Part shown: in pieces, positions 1 through 9,229 of the stretch
Numbering within the stretch: the first letter of the stretch is position 1
How the letters are laid out: each line of letters starts with the position of its first letter
From: Tritrichomonas musculus
Lineage: Eukaryota; Parabasalia; Tritrichomonadida; Tritrichomonadidae
Assembly: GCA_039105265.1 (NCBI GenBank)
Contig: JAPFFF010000060.1
Location: 620,001 to 684,000 of the forward strand
Length of the DNA: 64,000 bases
Reading direction: 5' to 3'
Program-made: the position numbers and the translations under genes
Notes under the pieces: model-generated
Seen by the model: only the letters and a program-made list of their open reading frames with translations
What the model was told of the DNA's origin: nothing
Database searches by the model: none

Positions 1-628
1 CAATTGAATTGGAAATTAGGGCCGCAAGCGCGTTGTCAAGTGCGATGATACTTGATGCTAGAACTTTTTGTGAAGGAGGGACAACTTCAGTGCACATGGC
101 ACGTCCTGGGCCATTTGCCATGTTGCCACCAACTAAGGCCAATAATTCACCTATAACGAAGTAAAAAGTGGCTTCTTTGTTCGTATCTCTAATTTCCCCT
201 TCTTTCGGTTCTGGTAGTATAAAGGATAGGGGATTGAAATGGGTGCTGATCTCCCTGCAAAATCCTATCATCGGTAAACCAATAATAACTAATATCTCAC
301 CTAATATTATGTAGATTCGTCGTGGCCCCATTTTGAGTGTGGTCGAATCCGATAAAGCTGAAACTATTGGTGGAACTATAAGACCAGTTAATGGACCAAT
401 TAACATAACTAACGATGTTGAAAAATGTGAAAGACCAAGTTTTTTACACATTGGAGCTGTTAAAACGCTTAGGGGAACCCAAATAAAACTGAGGGCTATT
501 TGGTTTGAGCATATAGCAAAAATCCGAAAAATACTAATAGATTTTCTCTCTCTTAGAGGAATCCATTTCTTTTCTGAACTAGTTACAGTTGCATTGTTTT
601 CTTTTTCTTTCGTTGTATTCTTTTTCAT
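1..628 (-). CDS. Sucrose-transporter-like MFS protein (GPH/SUT type), N-terminal part, runs off left edge
   Basis: Reading the minus strand from an ATG at 626-628 gives 209 open codons to the window edge. After a hydrophilic start of about 30 residues there are four strongly hydrophobic segments typical of the first half of a 12-helix major facilitator. The loop between helices 2 and 3 carries SDST...GPRR, the usual MFS loop position. A later segment reads GGNMANGPGRAMCTEVVPP, which resembles the conserved NxxxGPxRA stretch of plant and fungal sucrose/H+ symporters and the wider glycoside-pentoside-hexuronide family. The expected role is proton-coupled sugar uptake across a membrane; the substrate is inferred. 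The C-terminal two thirds lie outside the window. The opposite strand is open at 333-662 only as a shadow. Confidence 0.75.
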   Translation of the reverse strand, partial: MKKNTTKEKENNATVTSSEKKWIPLRERKSISIFRIFAICSNQIALSFIWVPLSVLTAPMCKKLGLSHFSTSLVMLIGPLTGLIVPPIVSALSDSTTLKMGPRRIYIILGEILVIIGLPMIGFCREISTHFNPLSFILPEPKEGEIRDTNKEATFYFVIGELLALVGGNMANGPGRAMCTEVVPPSQKVLASSIIALDNALAALISNSI

Positions 629-1070
629 TTGCAAAATATTCGATAAAAAAATATCAATATAAAATGAAATTTTATTCAAATGGGCCAAAAACCTAAAAAA
701 AATATGATTATGCCAAAATAATGAGTAGATTAATAATAAATTTAATTTTTTAATTTTAAAAACGAAATTTATTATAATATTAATAATTTTTAAAATAAAG
801 ATATTATCGTTTTAAATTATTTCTATTGAATATTCAATTATTTGAATGATAACCAGAATTCTTCAGAAATCTTCAGAATAAAAATCAAAGCTTCAATCGA
901 TATTTAAAAGAAAAATATTCCAGAACTAGAAATTAAAAACGTTTTTATAATTATTTATAAAGAATTAAAATTATGAGATGGCTATATAATTCAATAAAAA
1001 AAGAGAAACTAACAAGAAATTTTAATATTTGTCTCCAAAATGTGGATGTATGTAATTATCACAAATTTTA
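629..1070. other. AT-rich intergenic region
   Basis: This is the upstream region of the MFS gene, extremely AT-rich, with no frame carrying recognisable protein. No promoter element is convincing. ACTAAC occurs near 1005 but no matching donor site or exon was seen. Confidence 0.5.
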
Positions 1071-1301
1071 ATTCCATTATTAGTAACTCCAATTGGAAGT
1101 TATACATTTTATGAATGTGAATCAGTTGTTAAAATATCCAATCAATCATAAATAATTCCCATTGAATCTCGTACTTTTGAAAAATGCAGAAAATTGAAAG
1201 ATATTTCAATTACACCATCTGTAATTTCCATTAATCAACTTGCTTTTTATTATTGTTCATCACTCTCTCAAAATTCAATTCCATCATTTGTAACTTCATA
1301 G
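1071..1301 (+). pseudogene. BspA-like LRR remnant
   Basis: The forward frame from 1071 carries three recognisable copies of the 23-residue BspA/TpLRR repeat (pattern IxSxAFxxCxxLxxIxIPxxV): GSYTFYECESVVKIS, then ESRTFEKCRKLKDISI, then NQLAFYYCSSLSQNSIP. The frame is interrupted by TAA at 1149-1151 and ends at TAG 1299-1301. It has no start codon or signal sequence. It is a decayed fragment of the LRR family that is intact at 6641 and 41219, and may extend weakly to about 1420. Confidence 0.75.
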
Positions 1302-1873
1302 AACTATCATAAATTTTAAACATTTAGGCAAAATTCAACATCAATTCTTCATTTACTTGAGGTAATATTAAAATTGATTTCTGATATTTCACTCAAATTG
1401 GTGAAATTAATTTGATGCCAAAAAGATGCATTTACTCATGTATAAAAATTGCTGTTTATTTCAATTTAATCATGGAAATAGCACATATGTTTTGATTATC
1501 TTTTGGATATTCAGAGAAGTACTCTTAGAACTTTTCCATAATGAAAAATTCATATATATTTTAAAATCAAATCGAAGAAATTTCAAAATAATTGTACACA
1601 TAAAAAGATTGAAGATATTTGTACTGTAATTTGCATAATTCCATATCGATTATATTACACATTTATAAAAATTCAATCATTGATTTTTTTTTTTTTTTTT
1701 TTAGAGAAAATGTTTTCAGAATTATTTAATTATTTGTATCATATTGACATACATACTTGTTAAATTATTTCATTTAAAACATTTAAAATATATAAAGATA
1801 TTTATGTTTTATGTTTTCAATTTATTAATATGCCGCATAAAAGCGATTCAAAAAATTGAATAGAATTAAAAAT
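1302..1873. other. AT-rich intergenic region
   Basis: Nothing recognisable apart from possible LRR residue to about 1420 and a poly-T run near 1686-1702. The short open frame at 1426-1629 is low complexity and not supported as a gene. Confidence 0.45.
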
Positions 1874-1878
1874 TCACT
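1874..1878 (+). promoter_or_regulatory. Candidate trichomonad Inr (TCACT)
   Basis: TCACT fits the trichomonad initiator TCA-Py-T/A and lies 21 bases before the ATG of the kinase-Sel1 pseudogene, at the distance usual for the very short 5' UTRs of trichomonads. A five-base motif is weak evidence on its own. Confidence 0.4.
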
Positions 1879-1898
1879 GAGAAACACAAAAATAAAAA

Positions 1899-3975
1899 AT
1901 GGAAGATGATAATCCTTTCAATATTGATCAATTTGAACTTCTCGAAATGGTTGGTAAAGGACAATTTGGAGAAGTATATAAGGTTAAAGAAAAAGAAACT
2001 GATCAGGTTTTTGCAGCAAAAATTTCTCTTCTAAATATTGATGAAGAATCCAAACAATCGGCCATAATGAAGGATATTAAACGTGAAATTGACATTTCTT
2101 CAAAAGTAAACCATCCTGCAATAGTAAGATTTGTCGGTTTCAGTCCTTATGATTTTGATGGATGTTTTAACGCAGTGTTAATAACGGAATTTCTTTCAAA
2201 AGGATCTTTAAATCAGCTTATAGAAGCTGAAAGAAAAGGTTGTTCTCATCCAAAATGGAACGATACCCGAAAACTCATTACTTTATATGGGATAGCTTCT
2301 GCAATGCCATACTTACATTCTCATAAAATTTTACATCGTGATTTAAAACCAGATAATATTTTAATGGATGACGAATTATACCCAAAAATTGCTGACTTCG
2401 GCTTATCGAAAATAATGCATCAAAATCAAGAATCAATATCAGCCAATTCAGCCACCGGATTCAAAGGCACCATTTTATATTCATCCCCAGAGATACTTTT
2501 TGACTGTGATTATACAGAAGCAGGTGATGTTTATGCATATGCGATGATATCATATGAAATCATTTGATATGATTTCAATAATTGCTCATTTGGTGATCTT
2601 ATTAAAAAAATCAAAGATGGTGATCGTCCCAAATTCAATTCAACAGTTTCAGAACCTTACAAATCATTGATTGAAAAATGTTGGTCTCAAGAACCTTCAG
2701 AAAGACCAACATTTGATCAAATAACTGATGAATTAAAGACCAATCCTGACTTTATCACTGATTTGATTGATGAAAATGAATATCTTAGTTATATTGATTA
2801 TATTAATGAATATAACACTTCATTTGATTCCACCAAAAAGTTAATCTCATTTGATGAATTCTTCAATAATAAGAAAAAGCAAAAAGAAGAAATGGATGAT
2901 GAAATTGAAGAAGATATTGAATTCCTCTTTCAGGATTGGAAAAGGTACTTTTATGGAATAGGAGCCAATATTTCAAAAAAGCGAGCCTTTAAATATTGTA
3001 AAAAAGCAGCAAACAAAGGCCATGTTGAAGCCATGTTTCAAACTGCAATTATGCTCAAAAACGGTGATGGAATTCCTAAAAATTTAAAAGATGCAGCAGA
3101 ATATTTCAGGATGGCTGCTGATAATGGCCATCCTGATGCAATGTGCCAATACGCGTTGATGCTTAAAAATGGAAAAGGAGTTGAAATTAATATGAATGAA
3201 TCAGCAAATTATTTCAAAATGGCTGCTGATAATGGCCATATATATGCTATGAACATGATTAGCTTGGCTCTACTTAAAAGGTAGAGGTGTTTCCATTGAT
3301 AAGAAAGAAGCAGCAAAGTATTTGAAAAAATCAGCAGATGCAGGCTATGCGATTGCAATGCGAAATTATTGTCATATGCTGAAAAATGGTGATGGAATCC
3401 CAAAAAATAGAAAAGAAGCATTCAAATACTCAAAAATGGCAGCTGATAGAGGTGATACACAATCAAAGTATGAATTTGCAATGATGATACTAAATAAAAA
3501 ACACTATGGAGATAAAAAAGAAGAAGGACACAGTGGGGCAATGTGTCAATATGCTTCCATGCTTAGACATGGAGATGGAGTACCTGTTGATGAAAAAGAA
3601 GCTGCAAAATATCTAAAAATTGCAGCAGAAAAAGGAAATATAAATGCAATGGTTGACTTTTCTATTTTGCTATACTATGGAAAAGGCGTCCCTGTTGACA
3701 TTAATGAATCATTGAGGTACGCTAAAATAGCAGCAGATAAAGGAGATGTTATTGGAATGAGAAATTATGCAATAATTCTTCATAAAGGTAAAGGAATCAC
3801 TAATGATTTAAAAGAAGCAGCAAAATACTATAAAATGGCAGCCGATAAAAATGATAAAGAATCCATGATTTATTATGCAGAAATAAAACAAAATGGACTT
3901 GATGGACTTCCTCCAAATAAAGAAGAGGCAACCAAATATTATCAAATGGCTGGTGAAGAAATTGATCTTTATTAA
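1899..3975 (+). pseudogene. TKL-like protein kinase fused to Sel1 repeats, broken
   Basis: Residues 12-222 form the start and middle of a Ser/Thr kinase: glycine loop GKGQFGEV (19-26), beta-3 lysine AAK (K41), HRDLKPDN from 146, DFG 166-168 and SPE 196-198. An in-frame TGA at 2565-2567 follows YEII; the same frame then resumes through the kinase C-lobe (KSLIEKCWSQEPSERPTF) and a FITDLIDENEYLSYI tail. From about 2940 come Sel1 repeats (A...YF/YK.AAD.G...A). A frameshift near 3260-3290 moves the Sel1 series into another frame, where at least five more repeats run to 3975. The repeat near 3510-3540 is shortened. With two lesions a full product is unlikely; a truncated product ending at 2567 would lack part of the C-lobe. 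Architecture matches the six-kinase gene at 27316. Confidence 0.85.
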
Positions 3976-4437
3976 TCCTAAATACTAATATTGGGAAATT
4001 GTATAATGCTCTTTTGTATGCATTAATTTGAATAATGCAATTGCTGGACATAAACATTGGTTAAAGAAATTAAACAATTTTTATGTTTTTCTTTTTAATT
4101 TTATAAAATTTGAAAGCATTGTAATCGTTGATAAGAAAAAACAAAAGATCGAAAATAAAGGTCAGACTAATGACGAGGTTCTTCTTATAAACGATTCCAT
4201 TGCAGTATAATTACAATGAGCATACATGCATTTTTATAATAATGATTTTTATTTTTCAGTTCATCAATAGTATTTAGAACCAGTTAAAAAACATATAACT
4301 TAAATTTAATTCCGAATAAACATTATATATGATTTTTCAAATTCATATCTGAATTTTTCATAATTATTTTTTTTGGGATTTTAATAAAAAAAAATTTCAT
4401 ATCTGGCGGTGACATGGCTTGCTTCAAATTGTCTTTA
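3976..4437. other. AT-rich intergenic region
   Basis: Nothing coding is recognisable here. The open frame at 4028-4210 has no known motif and low complexity. Confidence 0.45.
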
Positions 4438-4620
4438 AAATTCCACAAAAAGTTTTGAAATGATATAAAATATGTGCTAAAAACTGATCAAAATCAAATA
4501 TCAACCAAATTCCACAAAAAAAGTTTTGAAATGATATATCAAAATCAAGATTCAATATCATCAAAATCAAGAAATATTGGTCGATTAAAACTCAGCCGAC
4601 ATGTAAAATATATGACATGT
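4438..4620. repeat. Patchwork of short copied segments upstream of the DUF1152 gene
   Basis: The block TTCCACAAAAAGTTTTGAAA occurs twice (near 4441 and 4511, the second with two extra As). Positions 4538-4560 match 2419-2441 of the neighbouring kinase pseudogene at 22 of 23 bases. Positions 4569-4588 are a 20-base exact copy of 4867-4886 inside the downstream DUF1152 gene, in the same orientation. The stretch therefore combines pieces of both neighbours. Confidence 0.6.
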
Positions 4621-4648
4621 TATATGAAATATATTTTTCAAAATTTTA

Positions 4649-5764
4649 ATGGATTTTGAACCAATATGGCTAAAACATATCAAGGATCAAAAAGTAAAGA
4701 CAATTTTAATTACAGGATGTGGAGGTGGTTTTGATTTTACTCACTCTCTTCTCTTAATACCAACAATTATACAATTACAAAAACGTTTTGTTATCATTAG
4801 TAATTCATTTACTCAAATAAATCTCATGAAAGATTATCCAGTAGTTTATGAATCGAAAGAAGACAAAAGAAATATTGGTCGATTAATCACGCCGAAAGAG
4901 ACAGAATTTCGTGGATATTTTCCAGAAATTCATCTAGCGAACTTCCTTGCACAACGATACGGCCAAGACCATGGTAATGTTGTATATGGCCACAATGCCA
5001 ATGAAACAAGCCACAAAAGCAACGTTGAATTCTATTCAATGATAATCAATCAGCATTCAATTGACATGGTCATCACAATTGATGGTGGCAGTGATTCACT
5101 TATGCGAGGTGATGAGAATGACGTAGCCACGATCTATGAAGACTGGCTTTCATTAGCGACAATTTCAGATTTAATTGACCAATTTAAAGGTCAAATTCTT
5201 TATGGTGATCTTTTGATGGTTGGTATCGGCGTTGATCGTTTTCATGGTGCATCAGACGCATCATCATTACGCGCAATTGCTGAGCTTACTAGAATGGGCG
5301 GTTTTTTGGGAAACTGCTCAATAATGCCTTGTTCTGAAGGTCTTCATGTTTATTCGGATTTCATTGAGTACCACAACTCGAAATCAAGCACGTCAAGCAT
5401 CATACAGTCGATGGTTCTGGCTTCTTCTGTCGGCCAGTTTGGGCCTTCCTCCGTTAAGGAGATCAGGTGTGTCGAGAGGGACCTTTCAAATGTGCCAAAA
5501 AGTGCAATCAACGTGCTTAAGCTGACTCAGGACGGGAAAGACTTCTCTGGATGCGGAAATGACAGAGTTGATCCTAAGACAACTTACATTTGGCCTGTAA
5601 TGAGCAATATTTACGGTTTTGACATAAAGGTCATTGTGAAAAGAAATCCAAACGTGTTCCTACTGAGAGATGAGAAGATTTTCACTAGATTCATGAAGCA
5701 TAGAGAAAATATGCCAGTTGAGAATTTCCCACGGCAACAAGATATCTGCCCTTTCAGTTCTTAA
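4649..5764 (+). CDS. DUF1152 family protein
   Basis: The 371-residue frame matches the DUF1152 family, found in bacteria, archaea and some eukaryotes, and is close to the family's usual length. Visible marks are a glycine-rich GCGGGFD at 23-29 after a hydrophobic strand, like a nucleotide-binding Rossmann-type turn, and DGGSDSLMRGDE at 145-156, the most conserved stretch I recognise. No signal peptide or membrane segment is seen. The biochemical role of the family is not established; an NAD- or nucleotide-linked function is only suggested by the fold-like turn. Base composition rises in GC toward the 3' half (about 5100-5720), unlike neighbouring LRR genes, as expected for a conserved expressed gene or an acquired one. 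The ATG at 4649 is preceded by AT-rich DNA holding a 20-base copy of its own coding sequence. Confidence 0.8.
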   Translation: MDFEPIWLKHIKDQKVKTILITGCGGGFDFTHSLLLIPTIIQLQKRFVIISNSFTQINLMKDYPVVYESKEDKRNIGRLITPKETEFRGYFPEIHLANFLAQRYGQDHGNVVYGHNANETSHKSNVEFYSMIINQHSIDMVITIDGGSDSLMRGDENDVATIYEDWLSLATISDLIDQFKGQILYGDLLMVGIGVDRFHGASDASSLRAIAELTRMGGFLGNCSIMPCSEGLHVYSDFIEYHNSKSSTSSIIQSMVLASSVGQFGPSSVKEIRCVERDLSNVPKSAINVLKLTQDGKDFSGCGNDRVDPKTTYIWPVMSNIYGFDIKVIVKRNPNVFLLRDEKIFTRFMKHRENMPVENFPRQQDICPFSS

Positions 5765-6059
5765 TAAACAAATAAAGATATTTTATATTTTTTTTTTCTT
5801 TCCTTGATATATATTGAAAGCACAATAAAAAAAAGTTTCCTTCCATATTAAGTCGGAGAATGGTATATTCTTTTTTAATAGTTCTTGTGAATAAGTAGCA
5901 ACTATTCCTTCAGAAACCAAATATACAAATAGTGAACATATGGCAAAGAGTAAAATATTAAATACCCAAATTACGTACTCTGCATCATCACAAAGAAGTA
6001 ATTTATTTATTGGTAATGCATTTGATGATAAAAATGGCACATTTTGAGTAGAAAGAACT
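5765..6059. other. Intergenic, with a possible membrane-protein fragment on the minus strand
   Basis: The minus strand is open from 6040 to 5783 without an ATG. It would encode one hydrophobic segment (VIWVFNILLFAICSLFVYLV) and a short tail. It has no recognisable family and an upstream stop, so it is either chance or a scrap of a membrane-protein gene. Confidence 0.25.
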
Positions 6060-6365
6060 GAAAATAGTAAGTATTACAAGAGTATAGTTACGTTGGATGT
6101 AATTTTTTATGATGCAGGTTATTCGAGAGGAACACATATTTTCAACGGATTTCCATTAAAACTGAAAATTCATTCAGCAATTGGTGATGAATCATTAAAA
6201 CCAGTTGCATTATTTTCATGCACGCCAACATGATCCAATAAACAATACCAATTTGTTTTTCCTGAGCCATTAATTTATGATAAAATCAGGCTTGAATTTA
6301 TTGAAGTTACACCAGAAGGATCTGAATCGAATGAAGCATTATATCCATTAGTAATTCATTTATAA
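6060..6365 (+). pseudogene. Unidentified host gene fragment with one in-frame stop
   Basis: A forward frame runs from 6060 to TAA at 6363-6365, interrupted once by TGA at 6231-6233. Composition is protein-like, with alternating hydrophobic strands: YKSIVTLDVIFYDAG, HIFNGFPLKLKIHSAIGDE, then QYQFVFPEPLIYDKIRLEFIEV. This looks like the end of a beta-sandwich domain. There is no ATG and an in-frame stop just upstream (6045-6047), so the 5' part is missing. I do not recognise the family. Confidence 0.45.
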
Positions 6366-6510
6366 ACGCATCAATAACTTCAACATGTGGTTATTCCTAT
6401 TAGTTTTAGTTTCTTCTTGTAAATTTGAAATTAATTAGTTCGCATCTTGCTGCTGATGATAGAGGTTTTCACTAAAATTTGAATGACTCTGTTTTCACTA
6501 GAAAACTTCG

Positions 6511-6691
6511 AAATGGCGAACAAACTTGCAAGTTTTTCTTGTGAATCATCTTATCACTTCTAGCATCTTGTGAATCATTTTCTTTGTAGAAGATTATTTG
6601 ATTCTTTAAATCAATTGATAAAACATCGCTATTTTGAGTATTGAATGAATTATCCCAACCTGAAACAAACTTGCAAGTTTGTTCGCCATTT
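6511..6691. repeat. 25-bp perfect inverted repeat spanning the 5' end of the LRR gene
   Basis: Arms at 6511-6535 and 6667-6691 are exact reverse complements and contain the self-complementary core AAACTTGCAAGTTT. They enclose 131 bp including the start codon at 6641; the right arm encodes residues around TNLQVCSPF. This may be a small foldback element or the scar of an inversion or template switch. Confidence 0.8.
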
Positions 6692-8467
6692 GAAATAATT
6701 TCTTCTATTGGAAATTATGCTTTCTCTGAATGCTCATCATTAACACAAATTTCAATTCCATCTTATGTAACTTTTATTGGAAATTATGCTTTTAATAAAT
6801 GTTTATCAATGACACAAATTTCAATTCCATCTTCCTTAATTTCAATTGGAAATTCAGCTTTCTCTGAATGCTCATCATTAACACAAATTTCAATTCCATC
6901 TTCTGTAATTTCAATTGGAAATTCAGCTTTCTCTGAATGCTCATCATTAACACAAATTTCAATTCCATCTTCTGTAATTTCAATTGGAAATTCAGCTTTC
7001 TCTGAATGCTCATCATTAACACAAATTTCAATTCCATCTTCTGTAATTTCAATTGGAAATTCAGCTTTCTCTGAATGCTCATCATTAACACAAATTTCAA
7101 TTCCATCTTCTGTAATTTCAATTGGAAATTCAGCTTTCTCTGAATGTTCATCATTAACACAAATTTCAATTCCATCTTCTGTAATTTCAATTGGAAATTC
7201 AGCTTTCTCTGGATGTTCATCATTAACACAAATATCAATTCCATCTTCCTTAATTTCAATTGGAAATTCAGCTTTCTCTGAATGCTCATCATTAACACAA
7301 ATTTCAATTCCTTCTTCTGTAACGAAAATTAGAGATTATACTTTTAATAGATGTTCATCAATTACACAAATTTCAATTCCTTCTTCTGTAACTTCAATTG
7401 GAAATGATGCTTTCTCTGGATGTTCATCATTAACACAAATATCAATTCCATCATCTGTAACTTCAATTGGGAATAGTACTTTCAGAGGATGTTCATCATT
7501 AACACAAATATCAATTCCATCTTCTGTAACTTCAATTGGGAATAGTACTTTCATTGGATGTTCATCATTAACACAAATATCAATTCCATCTTCTGTAACT
7601 TCAATTGGAGATTTTGCTTTCTGTGGATGTTCATCATTAACACAAATATCAATTCCATCATCTGTAACTTCAATTGGATATTCTGCTTTCTCTGGATGTT
7701 CATCATTAACACAAATATCAATTCCATCTTCTATAACTTCAATTGGAAATTATGCTTTCTCTGGATGTTCATCATTAACACAAATATCAATTCCATCTTC
7801 TAAAAATTCTATTGGAGATTATGCATTTAAAAATATTATAACATTAATTATTACAGGAGATATTCAAAAAATATCCAAAAATATGTTCAAAGGAAGTTCA
7901 TCATTAACACAAATTTCAATTCCATCGTCTGTAACTTCGATTGGAGATTCAGCTTTCTTTGGATGTATATCATTAGTTCAAGTTTCAATTCCATCATCTG
8001 TAACATCTATCGGAAATTATTCTTTTAGTAAATGCTCATCATTATCACAAATTTCAATTCCTTCTTCTGTAATTTCAATTGGAAATTATGCTTTTAATAA
8101 ATGTTCATTATTTACACAAATTTCAATTCCGTCTTCTGTAACTTATATTGGAAATTATACTTTCTCTGAATGTTCATCATTAACACAAATTTCAATTCCT
8201 TCTTCGATAACTTTAATTAGAGATTCTACTTTTGCTAAATGTTCAAAATTAATAAAAATTTCAATTCCATCTTCAGTAACTTCAATTAAAAAATCTGCTT
8301 TCATAGGATGTTCAAAATTAACACAAATTTCAATTCCATCTTCTGTAACTTCGATTGGAAATTATGCCTTTACTGGATGTTCATCATTAACACAAATATC
8401 AATTCCTCCCTCTATAGAAATATCAAAAATTGGACTTAATTTGCAGGTAAATATTTTGAGAATATAA
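6641..8467 (+). CDS. BspA-like (TpLRR) leucine-rich repeat protein
   Basis: The 608-residue protein is almost entirely a tandem array of about 24 LRR_5/TpLRR repeats of 23 residues with the pattern SIGxxAFxxCSSLTQISIPSSVT. The family forms solenoids and is greatly expanded in trichomonads, where many members are surface or secreted and implicated in adhesion; a role for this copy is inferred. No signal peptide or transmembrane segment is visible, unlike membrane-anchored members. Repeats from about 6841 to 7220 are nearly identical at DNA level, while later ones diverge, and one repeat near 7830-7890 is atypical (KNIITLIITGDIQKISKNMF). The first 20 codons lie in the 25-bp inverted repeat, so the start is uncertain and the 5' end may be a recent join. 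The antisense strand is open across the array only because of the repeat. Confidence 0.8.
   Translation: MNELSQPETNLQVCSPFEIISSIGNYAFSECSSLTQISIPSYVTFIGNYAFNKCLSMTQISIPSSLISIGNSAFSECSSLTQISIPSSVISIGNSAFSECSSLTQISIPSSVISIGNSAFSECSSLTQISIPSSVISIGNSAFSECSSLTQISIPSSVISIGNSAFSECSSLTQISIPSSVISIGNSAFSGCSSLTQISIPSSLISIGNSAFSECSSLTQISIPSSVTKIRDYTFNRCSSITQISIPSSVTSIGNDAFSGCSSLTQISIPSSVTSIGNSTFRGCSSLTQISIPSSVTSIGNSTFIGCSSLTQISIPSSVTSIGDFAFCGCSSLTQISIPSSVTSIGYSAFSGCSSLTQISIPSSITSIGNYAFSGCSSLTQISIPSSKNSIGDYAFKNIITLIITGDIQKISKNMFKGSSSLTQISIPSSVTSIGDSAFFGCISLVQVSIPSSVTSIGNYSFSKCSSLSQISIPSSVISIGNYAFNKCSLFTQISIPSSVTYIGNYTFSECSSLTQISIPSSITLIRDSTFAKCSKLIKISIPSSVTSIKKSAFIGCSKLTQISIPSSVTSIGNYAFTGCSSLTQISIPPSIEISKIGLNLQVNILRI
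6841..7270 (+). repeat. 69-bp tandem repeat array inside the LRR gene
   Basis: About six 69-bp units, each encoding one 23-residue LRR (SIGNSAFSECSSLTQ...), are nearly identical, differing mainly at single bases such as TGC/TGT and GAA/GGA. This low divergence points to recent expansion by unequal exchange or slippage. Confidence 0.85.
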
Positions 8468-8558
8468 CTAAAGAATATTAATATTAAAAATGAACATCAT
8501 AACAATTAATTAATTAATTAATAAAAACAATTTAATCACTCTTTCTCATTTTTATATA
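8468..8558. other. Short AT-rich spacer
   Basis: This 3' flank of the LRR gene contains a short TTAA-rich run and nothing else recognisable. Confidence 0.4.
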
Positions 8559-8960
8559 TTAATATATATTAAAAAGATATGATTTTGTAACACGCATTCC
8601 AGAAACTATAAATTCTTTAGTTGCTGCAACTGTCAATTTAGTATAAGAAATATCGTAGAAATTGCTATTTCCAGCAACAAAAACTTCACCATTTATAAAT
8701 GAAGAAGGACTCAGAACTTCAGCTAACAATAATATATAATTTTCGTCATCAAATGATAAGTGCAAATATTTATCATAATCTCTAATATGTTAAGTTTAAT
8801 AACACTATTAACACAATTCAAATAATATATACGTTTTGCCCAACTATTTTCTGGAACTCTGCATGTTGTTCAAGTTTCTTTTATTACTAGTTCTTCAGCT
8901 TCGATTGTCGAGACATTTGTTGTAGTCGTTGTTGATGCTGTTACTGCTGTTATCGTCATT
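8559..8960 (-). pseudogene. Possible decayed gene fragment, unidentified
   Basis: On the minus strand an ATG-led stretch begins near 8959 with a Thr-rich run (MTITAVTASTTTTNVSTIEA) and stops near 8875. A second open stretch, from about 8795 to a TAA at 8559, reads DENYILLLAEVLSPSSFIN then YDISYTKLTVAATKEFIVSG. Both look protein-like but sit in different frames, with stops between. I do not recognise the family; it could be chance. Confidence 0.3.
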
Positions 8961-9229
8961 TATAAAAACTAAAAGCTTTTTGAATAATGTATTTAAAATA
9001 TAAATAATAGAGTTAAAAAGCCGGGTGTATGATAGAAACTTTTAATAAAAAAAAGTTTTATGAAAAAGTTATAAAATTCTATTCATATGTATGAAAAAGA
9101 TAAATGAATAAAAAAAATCCCTAAATCTAGTAATTTCACTTTGTCGAATTCTAAAATCCAAATGTTGTTTCACTTCGTGTTTTTGCCCTCTCGATGTATT
9201 GTCTCCTTATTGAGCATGTTATCAAGATT
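8961..9229. other. AT-rich intergenic region
   Basis: No gene is recognised. A few more GC-rich words near 9120-9240 may be an unreadable 5' part of the HECT remnant that follows. Confidence 0.4.

Noticed and set aside
333-662. A plus-strand frame of 109 codons
   Set aside because: The minus strand here encodes a clear MFS transporter; the plus frame has no family resemblance.
6792-7307. A 171-codon minus-strand repetitive frame
   Set aside because: Antisense shadow of the tandem LRR gene at 6641.
6841-8400. Regularly spaced repeats resembling a CRISPR array
   Set aside because: The repeat period is 69 bp with no unique spacers, and it codes for LRRs; the organism is a eukaryote.
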